Source: Spirochaetales bacterium
GTDB taxonomy: Bacteria; Spirochaetota; Spirochaetia; DSM-27196; SKKC01
Length of the DNA stretch: 5,614 nucleotides
Direction: 5' to 3'
NCBI GenBank assembly: GCA_007126865.1
Contig: SLAN01000193.1
Span: 1 to 5,614 of the forward strand
Shown here: piece by piece, positions 1-5,614 of the stretch
How the letters are laid out: each line of letters begins with the position of its first letter
How positions within the stretch are numbered: the first letter of the stretch is position 1
Position numbers and translations under genes: made by a program
The notes under the pieces: generated by a model
Databases searched by the model: none
Seen by the model: the letters and a program-made list of their open reading frames with translations, nothing else
What the model was told of the DNA's origin: nothing

Positions 1-1
1 A

Positions 2-367
2 CCGGTGCAACAGACGACGCTCGATTCACTGGTCGACCGCTTTGGCGTTCCCGACTTCGTTAAAATTGACGTTGAAGGCAATGAGGAAGGGGTGCTCGCC
101 GGGCTGAGCAGGCCACTCCCGGCCCTGAGTTTCGAGTTCATCCCGGCACTTCCGGCGCAATCGACGCGATGCATCGAGATGCTCTCACAACTCGACCATT
201 ACCGCTTCAACTACTCACTCGTAGAACGCATGGAACTCGTGTCCCACCGGTGGCTCGGCGCCGGCGAAATGATCGATATCCTCGAATCGTTGCCACGCGA
301 CGGACCCAGCGGCGACGTTTATGCCGTACGAACCATGTCGTTCTCGGATTCGCCCAGTTTCGCCTGA
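2..367 (+). CDS. FkbM-family SAM-dependent methyltransferase, C-terminal part (5' truncated by window edge)
   Basis: This is the C-terminal ~121 residues of an FkbM-type methyltransferase; the open frame continues off the left edge, so the GTG at 5-7 is an internal valine rather than a start. The visible signature is TTLDSLVDRFG followed by DFVKIDVEGNEEGVLAGL, where the KIDVEG strand and the following helix are the family hallmark near the end of the SAM-binding fold. The reading ends at TGA 365-367. FkbM proteins usually O-methylate sugars or polyketides, often in glycan or lipid-glycan clusters; the substrate here cannot be told. The SAM-binding glycine loop is outside the window. The last 49 bp overlap the 3' end of the convergent phosphate transporter gene, and no terminator fits between them. 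Family assignment is firm; the specific role is unknown. Confidence 0.85.
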   Translation, partial: PVQQTTLDSLVDRFGVPDFVKIDVEGNEEGVLAGLSRPLPALSFEFIPALPAQSTRCIEMLSQLDHYRFNYSLVERMELVSHRWLGAGEMIDILESLPRDGPSGDVYAVRTMSFSDSPSFA

Positions 368-2022
368 GCCTCCGCGATATTCAGGCAGAAATCGCCAATA
401 TGCTCGAGATGACCGACGATATCGATGAAGAGCAGCTCGGTTTTCACATTCTTGTGCTTTTGCAGTCGCTTCCGCGCCCTTCGCTTCAGCGACACCCTTC
501 CTTTGTCGACTTCCTCCTCGTTTTCGCGCGCGGCAGCCAGCTCCTCTCTGCTAAGCGACTCGTTGAGCGTCCGCTGGGTGAAGCGCAGAAAGCGCCCAAC
601 CGTCTCGACGTAGCTCGACAGCTCCTTGACCGCTTTCTTTCCGAATACGCGGTTCCTCTCGTTCGCACGCCGTGCGAGCAGACAGAGATTGTACGAGCTG
701 TCGGCGATTCGCTCCAGCTCGTGCGTGATCCTCAGAAGACTCGTTACCGCTTCGGCGGTCGAGCGCGCCAGATGCTCGCTCGAGCAGGTAGCAAGGAAAT
801 GGGAAATCTCCTCCTCGATACGATCTACGAAGTTCTCCGTTTCCGCGGCAGCGACAATTTCGGATTCGTCCGCAAGGGTCGGGTCGACAATCAGCCGTGC
901 GGCCCGTTCGTAGAGTGCGCCGGTCTGCTTCGCCATTCGGCTCAGCTCATTGCGGACCTGAAACAGATAGAGCTCCGGACTCCGGTGCATGTACTCTTCG
1001 AGATGCCGGAGCACCGAACCTTCCGAGGGCCGCTCGAGCTCTTCTCCCGGGACAATACGTTCGATTAATCGAGCAAAAACACGTGTGAACCCGATAAAGA
1101 GCAGGACATTTACCACGTTAAATGACGTGTGAAAAACCGCAAGATGCGTCGGCAGCATGATCCCGAGCGGACTGCCCGGGACGATCGCGTCGACGATCCG
1201 GAGTGCCGGCTCGAAAACGGCCAGCATCCACAACACGCCGACGACGTTGAGAACGAAGTGAGCTCTTGCCGCGCGCTTCGCGCCTACGCTTCCGCCGACC
1301 GAAGCGAGCGTAGCCGTAATCGTTGTACCAATGTTTTCGCCGAGAATTATTGCCGCGGCCATTCGGTAATCGATCCAACCGGCGTACGCCATGGTCAGTG
1401 TAACCGCAACCGCCGCTGACGATGACTGGAGCGCGATTGTGAGTACTGTCCCGACCAACACAAAGACGAGTACCTGAAGCGCTCCGGGCCCGGAGATCGA
1501 AGCGGTGAACTCGAGGACCGCCGGGTATTCTTCCGCCTCCGGCACCGAATCGCTGAGAAACATGAGACCGAGGAAGAGAAGTCCGAAGCCGATAAGAGAA
1601 CGGCCGAGCTCATAGCGTCGCAATCGCCGGGTGAAGTAGAAAAGCGCTCCTATCGCGATAGCCGGTAGCGCGGCGGCCGAAATGTCGATGGCGAATCCGA
1701 ATACCGCAACGATCCACCCGGTAACCGTTGTTCCGACGTTGGCCCCCAGAATGAGTCCTATGGCCTGAACGAGACTCAGAAGCCCGGCATTCACGAAACC
1801 GACTATCAGTACCGTTGAAGCCGACGACGATTGAAGGAGTACCGTGACGACAAAACCGGTCAGGAACGCTACGAAACGGTTTCCGGTCATGAGATTCAGC
1901 AGCCGCTGCAACCGCTCGCCGGCGCTGCGCTGCAGTCCATCGCTCATGACTCGCATTCCGTAGAGAAACAAGCCGAGGCTTCCCGCGAGGCGAAGCACAT
2001 CGCCTAAAATGCTTATTGCCAT
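319..2022 (-). CDS. Na/Pi cotransporter family protein with C-terminal PhoU-like domain
   Basis: Predicted inner-membrane Na+-dependent phosphate transporter of the NptA/YjbB type (SLC34-like), 567 aa from the ATG at 2022, close to the usual length of bacterial PhoU-fused members. The membrane half holds two inverted Na_Pi_cotrans repeats: QSSSAST at residues 64-70 with GANVGTT at 93-99, and QSSSAAV at 199-205 with GENIGTT at 228-234. The duplicated QSSS motif is the substrate/Na+ site in this family. HTSFNVVN (298-305) closes the transport domain. Residues ~345-555 form a helical PhoU-like domain with two metal-binding-type motifs, ELERIAD (435-441) and HLEHIGD (538-544), thought to regulate transport. 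A GTG at 2064 would add 14 residues and overlap ridA by 19 bp. I prefer the ATG because MAISILGDVLRLAGSLGLFLYGM matches the usual family N-terminus; neither start has a good Shine-Dalgarno. It lies 23 bp after ridA, so it is probably co-transcribed. It could import or export phosphate. Confidence 0.92.
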   Translation of the reverse strand: MAISILGDVLRLAGSLGLFLYGMRVMSDGLQRSAGERLQRLLNLMTGNRFVAFLTGFVVTVLLQSSSASTVLIVGFVNAGLLSLVQAIGLILGANVGTTVTGWIVAVFGFAIDISAAALPAIAIGALFYFTRRLRRYELGRSLIGFGLLFLGLMFLSDSVPEAEEYPAVLEFTASISGPGALQVLVFVLVGTVLTIALQSSSAAVAVTLTMAYAGWIDYRMAAAIILGENIGTTITATLASVGGSVGAKRAARAHFVLNVVGVLWMLAVFEPALRIVDAIVPGSPLGIMLPTHLAVFHTSFNVVNVLLFIGFTRVFARLIERIVPGEELERPSEGSVLRHLEEYMHRSPELYLFQVRNELSRMAKQTGALYERAARLIVDPTLADESEIVAAAETENFVDRIEEEISHFLATCSSEHLARSTAEAVTSLLRITHELERIADSSYNLCLLARRANERNRVFGKKAVKELSSYVETVGRFLRFTQRTLNESLSREELAAARENEEEVDKGRVSLKRRARKRLQKHKNVKTELLFIDIVGHLEHIGDFCLNIAEAQAKLGESENDMVRTA

Positions 2023-2045
2023 CGTCTGGTTACCAAAGTACCGAT

Positions 2046-2429
2046 TTACGAGATCGCTATGCACTCAACTTCGAGCGGTGCATCCTTCGGCAATGCTGCG
2101 ACGCCGACGACCGCTCGAGCGGGACAATCGTTACCGAACCACTCGCCGTAAACGTCGTTGAACTCCGCGTAACGTGAGAGATCGGTCAGATACGCGGTCA
2201 CCTTTACGATCTCGAACTCCCGGCCGGATTCTCCGCTGCCCGCCGCCTTTACGATACTTGCGAGATTCGTAAGCGCGGCTTTCGCTTGTGTCGCAAAGTC
2301 CCCCTCGACCATATTTCCGTCCGGAGCGAGCGGCAACTGTCCCGACACGAAGAGATAGTTACCCTTCTTCACCGCCTGGCTGTACGGGCCGATGGCAGCC
2401 GGTGCGCTGTCTGTGTGTAATCGTTCCAT
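2046..2429 (-). CDS. ridA: RidA (YjgF/YER057c/UK114) family reactive enamine/imine deaminase
   Basis: A 127-aa cytosolic protein of normal family length, expected to form a trimer. RidA enzymes hydrolyse 2-aminoacrylate and related enamine/imine intermediates released by PLP enzymes, preventing their damage. Visible hallmarks in order: APAAIGPYSQAV (residues 9-20, with the active-site tyrosine), SGQLPL (29-34), PARAVVGVAALPKD (103-116) carrying Arg105, which binds the substrate carboxylate, and LEVECIA (119-125) carrying Glu120, the proposed catalytic acid. With Arg105 and Glu120 both kept, an active deaminase is likely. Compared with the E. coli protein recalled from memory, there are about four extra residues around SGESGRE (64-70). 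It starts at ATG 2429, followed by a typical family N-terminus, but no Shine-Dalgarno is visible upstream. It is the first gene of a probable two-gene unit with the phosphate transporter; no functional link between the two is established. Confidence 0.93.
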   Translation of the reverse strand: MERLHTDSAPAAIGPYSQAVKKGNYLFVSGQLPLAPDGNMVEGDFATQAKAALTNLASIVKAAGSGESGREFEIVKVTAYLTDLSRYAEFNDVYGEWFGNDCPARAVVGVAALPKDAPLEVECIAIS

Positions 2430-2441
2430 AGTCAGCTATGG

Positions 2442-2470
2442 AGATTGTCAGGAAGCGCGCGGGAACGCAA
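2442..2470 (-). promoter_or_regulatory. Weak candidate promoter for ridA-transporter unit
   Basis: On the minus strand, TTGCGT (2470-2465) is separated by 17 bp from CAATCT (2447-2442). The -35 is fair but the -10 is poor. Transcription would begin only about 6-8 nt before the ridA ATG. An alternative -10 is CATAGC just downstream, which would make the message essentially leaderless. This is listed because no better promoter is visible for the unit, and because the TTGCGN box mirrors the one on the divergent side. Confidence 0.2.
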
Positions 2471-2487
2471 GCGCCAATTTCGCTCCG

Positions 2488-2618
2488 GGAGTTTGTCGGA
2501 CTTCACTTCGGTATTGAATATCGGACGTATACGCCGACATCGGAATGCATACGTCTCGACGATAATGTGCGCTAAGCCTTTCCGATATTCAATTCTGCCC
2601 ATATGTCCGACAAACTCC
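2488..2618. repeat. 131-bp imperfect inverted repeat in divergent intergenic region
   Basis: Two 38-bp arms (2488-2525 and 2581-2618) face each other across a 55-bp centre. Each arm has an outer perfect 14-bp block (GGAGTTTGTCGGAC at 2488-2501, complement at 2605-2618) and an inner perfect 13-bp block (ATTGAATATCGGA at 2513-2525, complement at 2581-2593). The blocks are separated on both sides by exactly 11 bp that do not match (3 of 11), giving 30 of 38 paired positions. I see no clear target-site duplication and no transposase in the window. It could be a small non-autonomous transposable element (MITE or REPIN-like), a paired operator, or a hairpin. The geometry is directly visible; the function is unknown. 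Confidence 0.8.
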
Positions 2619-2632
2619 TGCGGCCATCGGAT

Positions 2633-2662
2633 TTGCGGTCTGCTGCGGATAACCGCTATAGT
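2633..2662 (+). promoter_or_regulatory. Candidate sigma70-type promoter for the MFS exporter
   Basis: TTGCGG (2633-2638), an 18-bp spacer, then TATAGT (2657-2662) match the -35 and -10 consensus at 4 and 5 of 6 positions respectively. Transcription would start near 2669, about 9 nt before the ATG at 2678, leaving no room for a normal Shine-Dalgarno. The site lies just downstream of the inverted repeat, so the repeat would be upstream of the transcript and could act as a binding region. Not tested; based only on consensus and spacing. Confidence 0.42.
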
Positions 2663-2677
2663 TGACGCCCGTACCGT

Positions 2678-3967
2678 ATGCGGTCTCAATCGTCGGACAC
2701 ATTCTACCGTTGGCGTCGGCATTTGGCCCTCCTTATCGGCGGTCAGATGACCTCGACCCTCGGCAACAGCCTCTTTCTGGTCGTCGTCGTTCTCTATCTT
2801 GTCGATCTCACCGATAACGCCGCGCTGGTAGGGGCTTACCATTTCTTGACCACCCTACCCGGTTTTCTGCTCGCTCCGATCGCCGGGCTTGTTGCCGACA
2901 GGGTATCGCGCAAGGCGATTATTGTCGGAAGTGATCTCGCTCGCGGTGCCGCCATGCTCACCACCGGTATCCTCGTTTTCTCTCTGGTCGTCGAGCCGGT
3001 CGTGGTCGTTCTCGTTGCCACCGTCATTATTGGGACGCTGAACGCACTCTTTTTTCCGGCGGTTCAAGCCATCGTGCCCGATATCGTTCGTGCGCCTGCC
3101 CGGCTTCGGTCCGCCAACAGTGCACGCGGCTCACTTGTGCAAGTGGCGAATCTCACCGGCAGCGCGGTCGGAGGTACGGTTTACGCGCTCCTCGGAGCAC
3201 CGGTGGTGTTTCTGATAAACGGGTGTGCTTACCTGCTTTCCGGATTTCAGGAGATGTTCATACGCATCGCGCCCGATGCACTCTCCTCGCCCGACCGAAC
3301 ACAGGGCGGTAACGGCACGCGTCGCGGGATACGAGGGGTACTGGACGAATCAAGAGAGGGAATGCGTTACGCATTCGGCCGGCGCAACCTGCGAACGATC
3401 ATCGCACTGACCTTCTTCTCGAATCTGCTCTATCCGCCGGTGGTCGTAGCCCTTCCCTTCATTCTTCGCGATACCATGCACCTGCCGGAGATCTACTTCG
3501 GCTATCTGCTCGCTACCACGCTCGCGGGAGGTATCGCCGGCTATGTCTTCATGGCTGCAGTACCGCTTTCGAGAGCGCATGAGCCCGGACTCTACAAGCT
3601 CTCCTATGCGCTGCTCGCTGCCGCACTCGCCGGGGCGTCGACACTCACTCCGGCTGTAATGTTTCCGACACTCTTCCTCGCAGGTTCGGCGATCGCGATT
3701 GCACACGTAAGCGCGGTCACGGTACTCCAACGGGCAGTGCCGGTCTCGTATCGGGGCAGGGTATTTGCGTTTCTGGAGATGGCGGTTCACCTCGCAGCGC
3801 CGCTCTCATATGGGCTCGGGGGACTCTTCGTCGAGACGATGCGCGATTCGCTGTTTCTCGTCTTCCCCGCGATCACCGCGGGAGCGACGCTTATCGCTGT
3901 CGTGGTCGCATGCGACCGGAAGCTGCCGGCCCTGTTCATCTCCGGCGCCGCAGACGGCAGTACGTGA
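2678..3967 (+). CDS. MFS transporter, DHA3-like (drug/macrolide-efflux type)
   Basis: Complete 429-aa inner-membrane protein with about 12 predicted hydrophobic segments, normal for the major facilitator superfamily. Residues 15-41 form helix 1 (LALLIGGQMTSTLGNSLFLV). MFS motif A follows between helices 2 and 3 as GLVADRVSRKAII (70-82). NALFFPAVQAIVPDIV (122-137) and FLINGCAYLLSGF (178-190) are typical of the DHA3/MefA-EntS branch, as is the cytoplasmic central loop with REGMRYAFGRRNLRTII (226-242). These are proton-driven exporters of drugs, macrolides or siderophores; the substrate cannot be inferred. The ATG at 2678 is the only good start: an in-frame stop lies at 2663-2665, and the next Met (codon 24) would cut helix 1. 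There is no Shine-Dalgarno; a promoter lies immediately upstream. It is divergent from ridA and convergent with the kinase gene, 26 bp apart, and appears monocistronic. No resistance or regulator gene is adjacent. Confidence 0.9.
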   Translation: MRSQSSDTFYRWRRHLALLIGGQMTSTLGNSLFLVVVVLYLVDLTDNAALVGAYHFLTTLPGFLLAPIAGLVADRVSRKAIIVGSDLARGAAMLTTGILVFSLVVEPVVVVLVATVIIGTLNALFFPAVQAIVPDIVRAPARLRSANSARGSLVQVANLTGSAVGGTVYALLGAPVVFLINGCAYLLSGFQEMFIRIAPDALSSPDRTQGGNGTRRGIRGVLDESREGMRYAFGRRNLRTIIALTFFSNLLYPPVVVALPFILRDTMHLPEIYFGYLLATTLAGGIAGYVFMAAVPLSRAHEPGLYKLSYALLAAALAGASTLTPAVMFPTLFLAGSAIAIAHVSAVTVLQRAVPVSYRGRVFAFLEMAVHLAAPLSYGLGGLFVETMRDSLFLVFPAITAGATLIAVVVACDRKLPALFISGAADGST

Positions 3968-3993
3968 AAGGCAATGAGTGACAGGCGCCGGCC

Positions 3994-5614
3994 TTACGTT
4001 CCGCCCGCCGGCGTGGTCATTGCACTCCACCGCTCTCGCAAGGATTCGGCGTGCTCGGCGAGCTCATCGACGAGCGAGGATAGATCCGCCGACTCCTCCC
4101 GCCGGGCAGCTTTTTCCAACCGCGCGGCACATATCCCGAGCCTTTTCGCCTGCAGGCTCAGAGCCCCTCCCTTAATGCTGTGTGCAATCAAATGAACTCT
4201 CTCAGTATCGTTCGCGTCGAGCGCCTCCCGAAGCTCCGAAAGCTGCTCTGCCAACCTCGCGAGAAAACCGTCCATGACGCGATCGACAACCTCTCGCTTC
4301 CCCATAAACGCCTCGAGGGCCCCTTCCATATCGAAGACCGGCTCGTCGTCGGTACCGTACCCGCTCCGCTCTTCGCTCTCGTCTTCGAACAGCTCCTCGG
4401 TCAACCATCGGGCAAGAAGCCGTCGTACGTCATTCGGCTTGAACGGCTTCGCCATGAAGTCATCCATGCCGTAGTCGATACACTTCTCCCGCTCACCGCT
4501 CTGGGCGTTCGCGGTTACGGCGATAATCGGCCGGTCGAAGCCGCGGTCACGCAGTGTTCTCGCCGCTTCATACCCGCCCATTTCCGGCATCTGAACATCG
4601 AGGAATACGATATGGGGATCGATCCGGTCGACCAGCTCCAGCGCAATCCTGCCGTTGTCGGCAACCGAAACGTCGTGACCGAGCTTATCCAGAATCGTAC
4701 GGAAAAGCTGTTGATTGACCTGATGGTCTTCGGCCACGAGCACGCGTGCGGTCCGAGTGACCACAATCGTGTCGGCGCTCGGCGCAGTGGGCGAATCCGT
4801 GGCATTGCTCTCGGAGGGAAGCTCATCGAGCTCCTCGACCGGAAGCGCGTCTTCCGCCGATTCGAGATCTTCGCCGTTTCCGAGCGCCATATCGAGCGCT
4901 GCTGCGAGCTCCTCCCATTTGACCGGTTTGCTGACGTAGGCATTGAACCAGTTCAGAAGCTTCATCTTCGCCTCACCACCCATGATTCCGGTAGGAGTCA
5001 TGAGGAGCAGGCGGGTGTCGTTAATCCGTTTATCCGCGTTCACCTCGCTTGCGACGTGCCATCCGTCGATTCCCGGCAGCATCATGTCGACGAGCGCCAG
5101 GACATACGGACGGCCGTCCACGGCCGCTTCCCGGAGTCGACCGAGTGCCCTCTCACCGCTTGCGACCGAATCTACGTGCAGTCCCCATGTCCGAAGATAA
5201 CGCGTGAGCGTTTCCCGACTTCCGGCATTGTCGTCGACGAGCAGGATCGGCTTGTCGGTTCTTGCGGAAAGTGTCGGAATCCACGACTCGCCCATGTATC
5301 CGTCGGCGAGTTTGACGGGTATAGTGAACCAGAACGACGAGCCTCCTGTTTCGCTCGATTGAACGCCTATGCGGCCGTTCATCATCTCGACCAGGCTTCG
5401 ACAGATCGAGAGTCCGAGTCCGGTCCCGCCGAACCTGCGCGTCGTCGACGAGTCGACCTGGCTGAACGGCTTGAAGAGCCTCCCGAGCTTATCGCGCGGC
5501 ACACCGACACCGGTGTCATTGACTCGAACTATGAGCGACGAACCGCCTCCTGAAGCGGCGCTCCGAACCTGAATCGTAATACTGCCTTCGTTGGTGAATT
5601 TCACCGCGTTGTTG
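3994..5614 (-). CDS. Hybrid sensor histidine kinase: HATPase - REC - REC - HPt (N-terminus beyond right edge)
   Basis: C-terminal ~539 residues of a BarA/ArcB-like phosphorelay kinase. The frame is open to the right edge, so the GTG at 5604-5602 is an internal valine of the N box (NNAVKFTNEG), not a start. Counting that valine as 1: ATPase boxes DTGVG (30-34), FKPFSQVD (44-51) and FGGTGLGLSI (58-67); REC1 ~118-240 with Asp124/Asp125, phospho-Asp173, Thr203 and Lys226; an acidic linker ~242-283; REC2 ~287-402 with Glu292/Asp293, phospho-Asp336 (FLDVQMPEMGG), Thr364 and Lys387; an acidic linker; and HPt ~425-530 with phospho-His475 in AHSIKGGALSL. All key receiver and HPt residues are present, so both receivers look competent. 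Phosphate would pass His-Asp-His to an unseen response regulator. The sensor region and the first phospho-histidine lie outside the window, so the signal is unknown. TAA is at 3996-3994. No partner regulator is adjacent. Confidence 0.93.
   Translation of the reverse strand, partial: NNAVKFTNEGSITIQVRSAASGGGSSLIVRVNDTGVGVPRDKLGRLFKPFSQVDSSTTRRFGGTGLGLSICRSLVEMMNGRIGVQSSETGGSSFWFTIPVKLADGYMGESWIPTLSARTDKPILLVDDNAGSRETLTRYLRTWGLHVDSVASGERALGRLREAAVDGRPYVLALVDMMLPGIDGWHVASEVNADKRINDTRLLLMTPTGIMGGEAKMKLLNWFNAYVSKPVKWEELAAALDMALGNGEDLESAEDALPVEELDELPSESNATDSPTAPSADTIVVTRTARVLVAEDHQVNQQLFRTILDKLGHDVSVADNGRIALELVDRIDPHIVFLDVQMPEMGGYEAARTLRDRGFDRPIIAVTANAQSGEREKCIDYGMDDFMAKPFKPNDVRRLLARWLTEELFEDESEERSGYGTDDEPVFDMEGALEAFMGKREVVDRVMDGFLARLAEQLSELREALDANDTERVHLIAHSIKGGALSLQAKRLGICAARLEKAARREESADLSSLVDELAEHAESLRERWSAMTTPAGGT

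Noticed and set aside
169..1068. 299-codon open frame on the + strand antisense to the phosphate transporter
   Set aside because: The translation is Arg/Leu-rich without domain character, overlaps the real methyltransferase out of frame, and covers the well-supported PhoU-like domain of the transporter on the other strand.
2062..2064. GTG as the start of the phosphate transporter gene
   Set aside because: Possible, but the extra 14 residues are hydrophilic and lie before the usual family N-terminus, and no Shine-Dalgarno sits at a suitable distance. The ATG at 2022 is preferred; N-terminal proteomics would decide.
2445..2750. 101-codon plus-strand open frame before the MFS gene
   Set aside because: It runs through the inverted repeat and overlaps the MFS start out of frame; the product is basic, Arg/Ser-rich and has no recognisable family.
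2432..2842. 136-codon minus-strand open frame through the intergenic region, with a passing resemblance of MGRIEYRKGL to the start of REP-associated (Y1) transposases
   Set aside because: Half of it is antisense to the MFS gene, it contains both arms of the inverted repeat, it lacks the HUH motif and the catalytic tyrosine context, and the similarity is only a few residues. A decayed transposase remnant cannot be excluded, but I cannot support one.
3986..4013. CGCCGG/CCGGCG hairpin at the convergent junction of the MFS and kinase genes as a bidirectional terminator
   Set aside because: The stem is only 6 bp with a 16-nt loop, lies mostly inside the kinase coding end, and no T-run follows on either strand.
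4180..5553. Long 457-codon open frame on the + strand antisense to the histidine kinase
   Set aside because: It lies wholly within the kinase gene in an antisense frame, its product has no recognisable domain, and the kinase reading shows unmistakable motifs throughout. Long antisense frames are common in GC-rich genes.
5602..5604. GTG as the start of the kinase gene
   Set aside because: It falls inside the conserved ATPase N box (NNAVKFT) and the frame stays open to the window edge, so this codon is an internal valine of a larger protein.

Overview
The window reads as an ordinary chromosomal stretch from a moderately GC-rich bacterium. A Na+/phosphate symporter, a multi-step phosphorelay kinase and an FkbM-type methyltransferase together suggest an environmental, Gram-negative-type lineage (a spirochaete would fit). 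No rRNA or diagnostic marker is present, so the taxon is a guess. I see no tRNA, rRNA, CRISPR array, insertion sequence or phage gene.

Layout, left to right: (1) the 3' end of an FkbM-family SAM methyltransferase on the + strand. (2) A two-gene minus-strand unit, read right to left: a RidA-family enamine/imine deaminase followed directly by a Na/Pi cotransporter with a C-terminal PhoU-like domain. The transporter's 3' end runs 49 bp into the convergent methyltransferase gene. (3) A 248-bp divergent intergenic region (2430-2677) holding an imperfect 131-bp inverted repeat, with a plausible promoter on the MFS side and a weak one on the ridA side. (4) A complete MFS drug-type exporter (DHA3-like) on the + strand. 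(5) After a 26-bp convergent gap, the 3' part of a large hybrid sensor histidine kinase on the minus strand (ATPase - receiver - receiver - HPt), whose sensor and phospho-histidine domains lie beyond the right edge.

The genes do not form one obvious pathway. RidA and the phosphate transporter are probably co-transcribed; the MFS exporter is divergent from them, and the kinase is separate. I found no convincing new multi-gene system. The least explained element is the 131-bp inverted repeat. It lies between the two candidate divergent promoters and would therefore be absent from both transcripts, which points to a DNA-level role or a small non-autonomous mobile element. None of the three visible translation starts has a good Shine-Dalgarno sequence, and the two divergent genes appear to have very short leaders.
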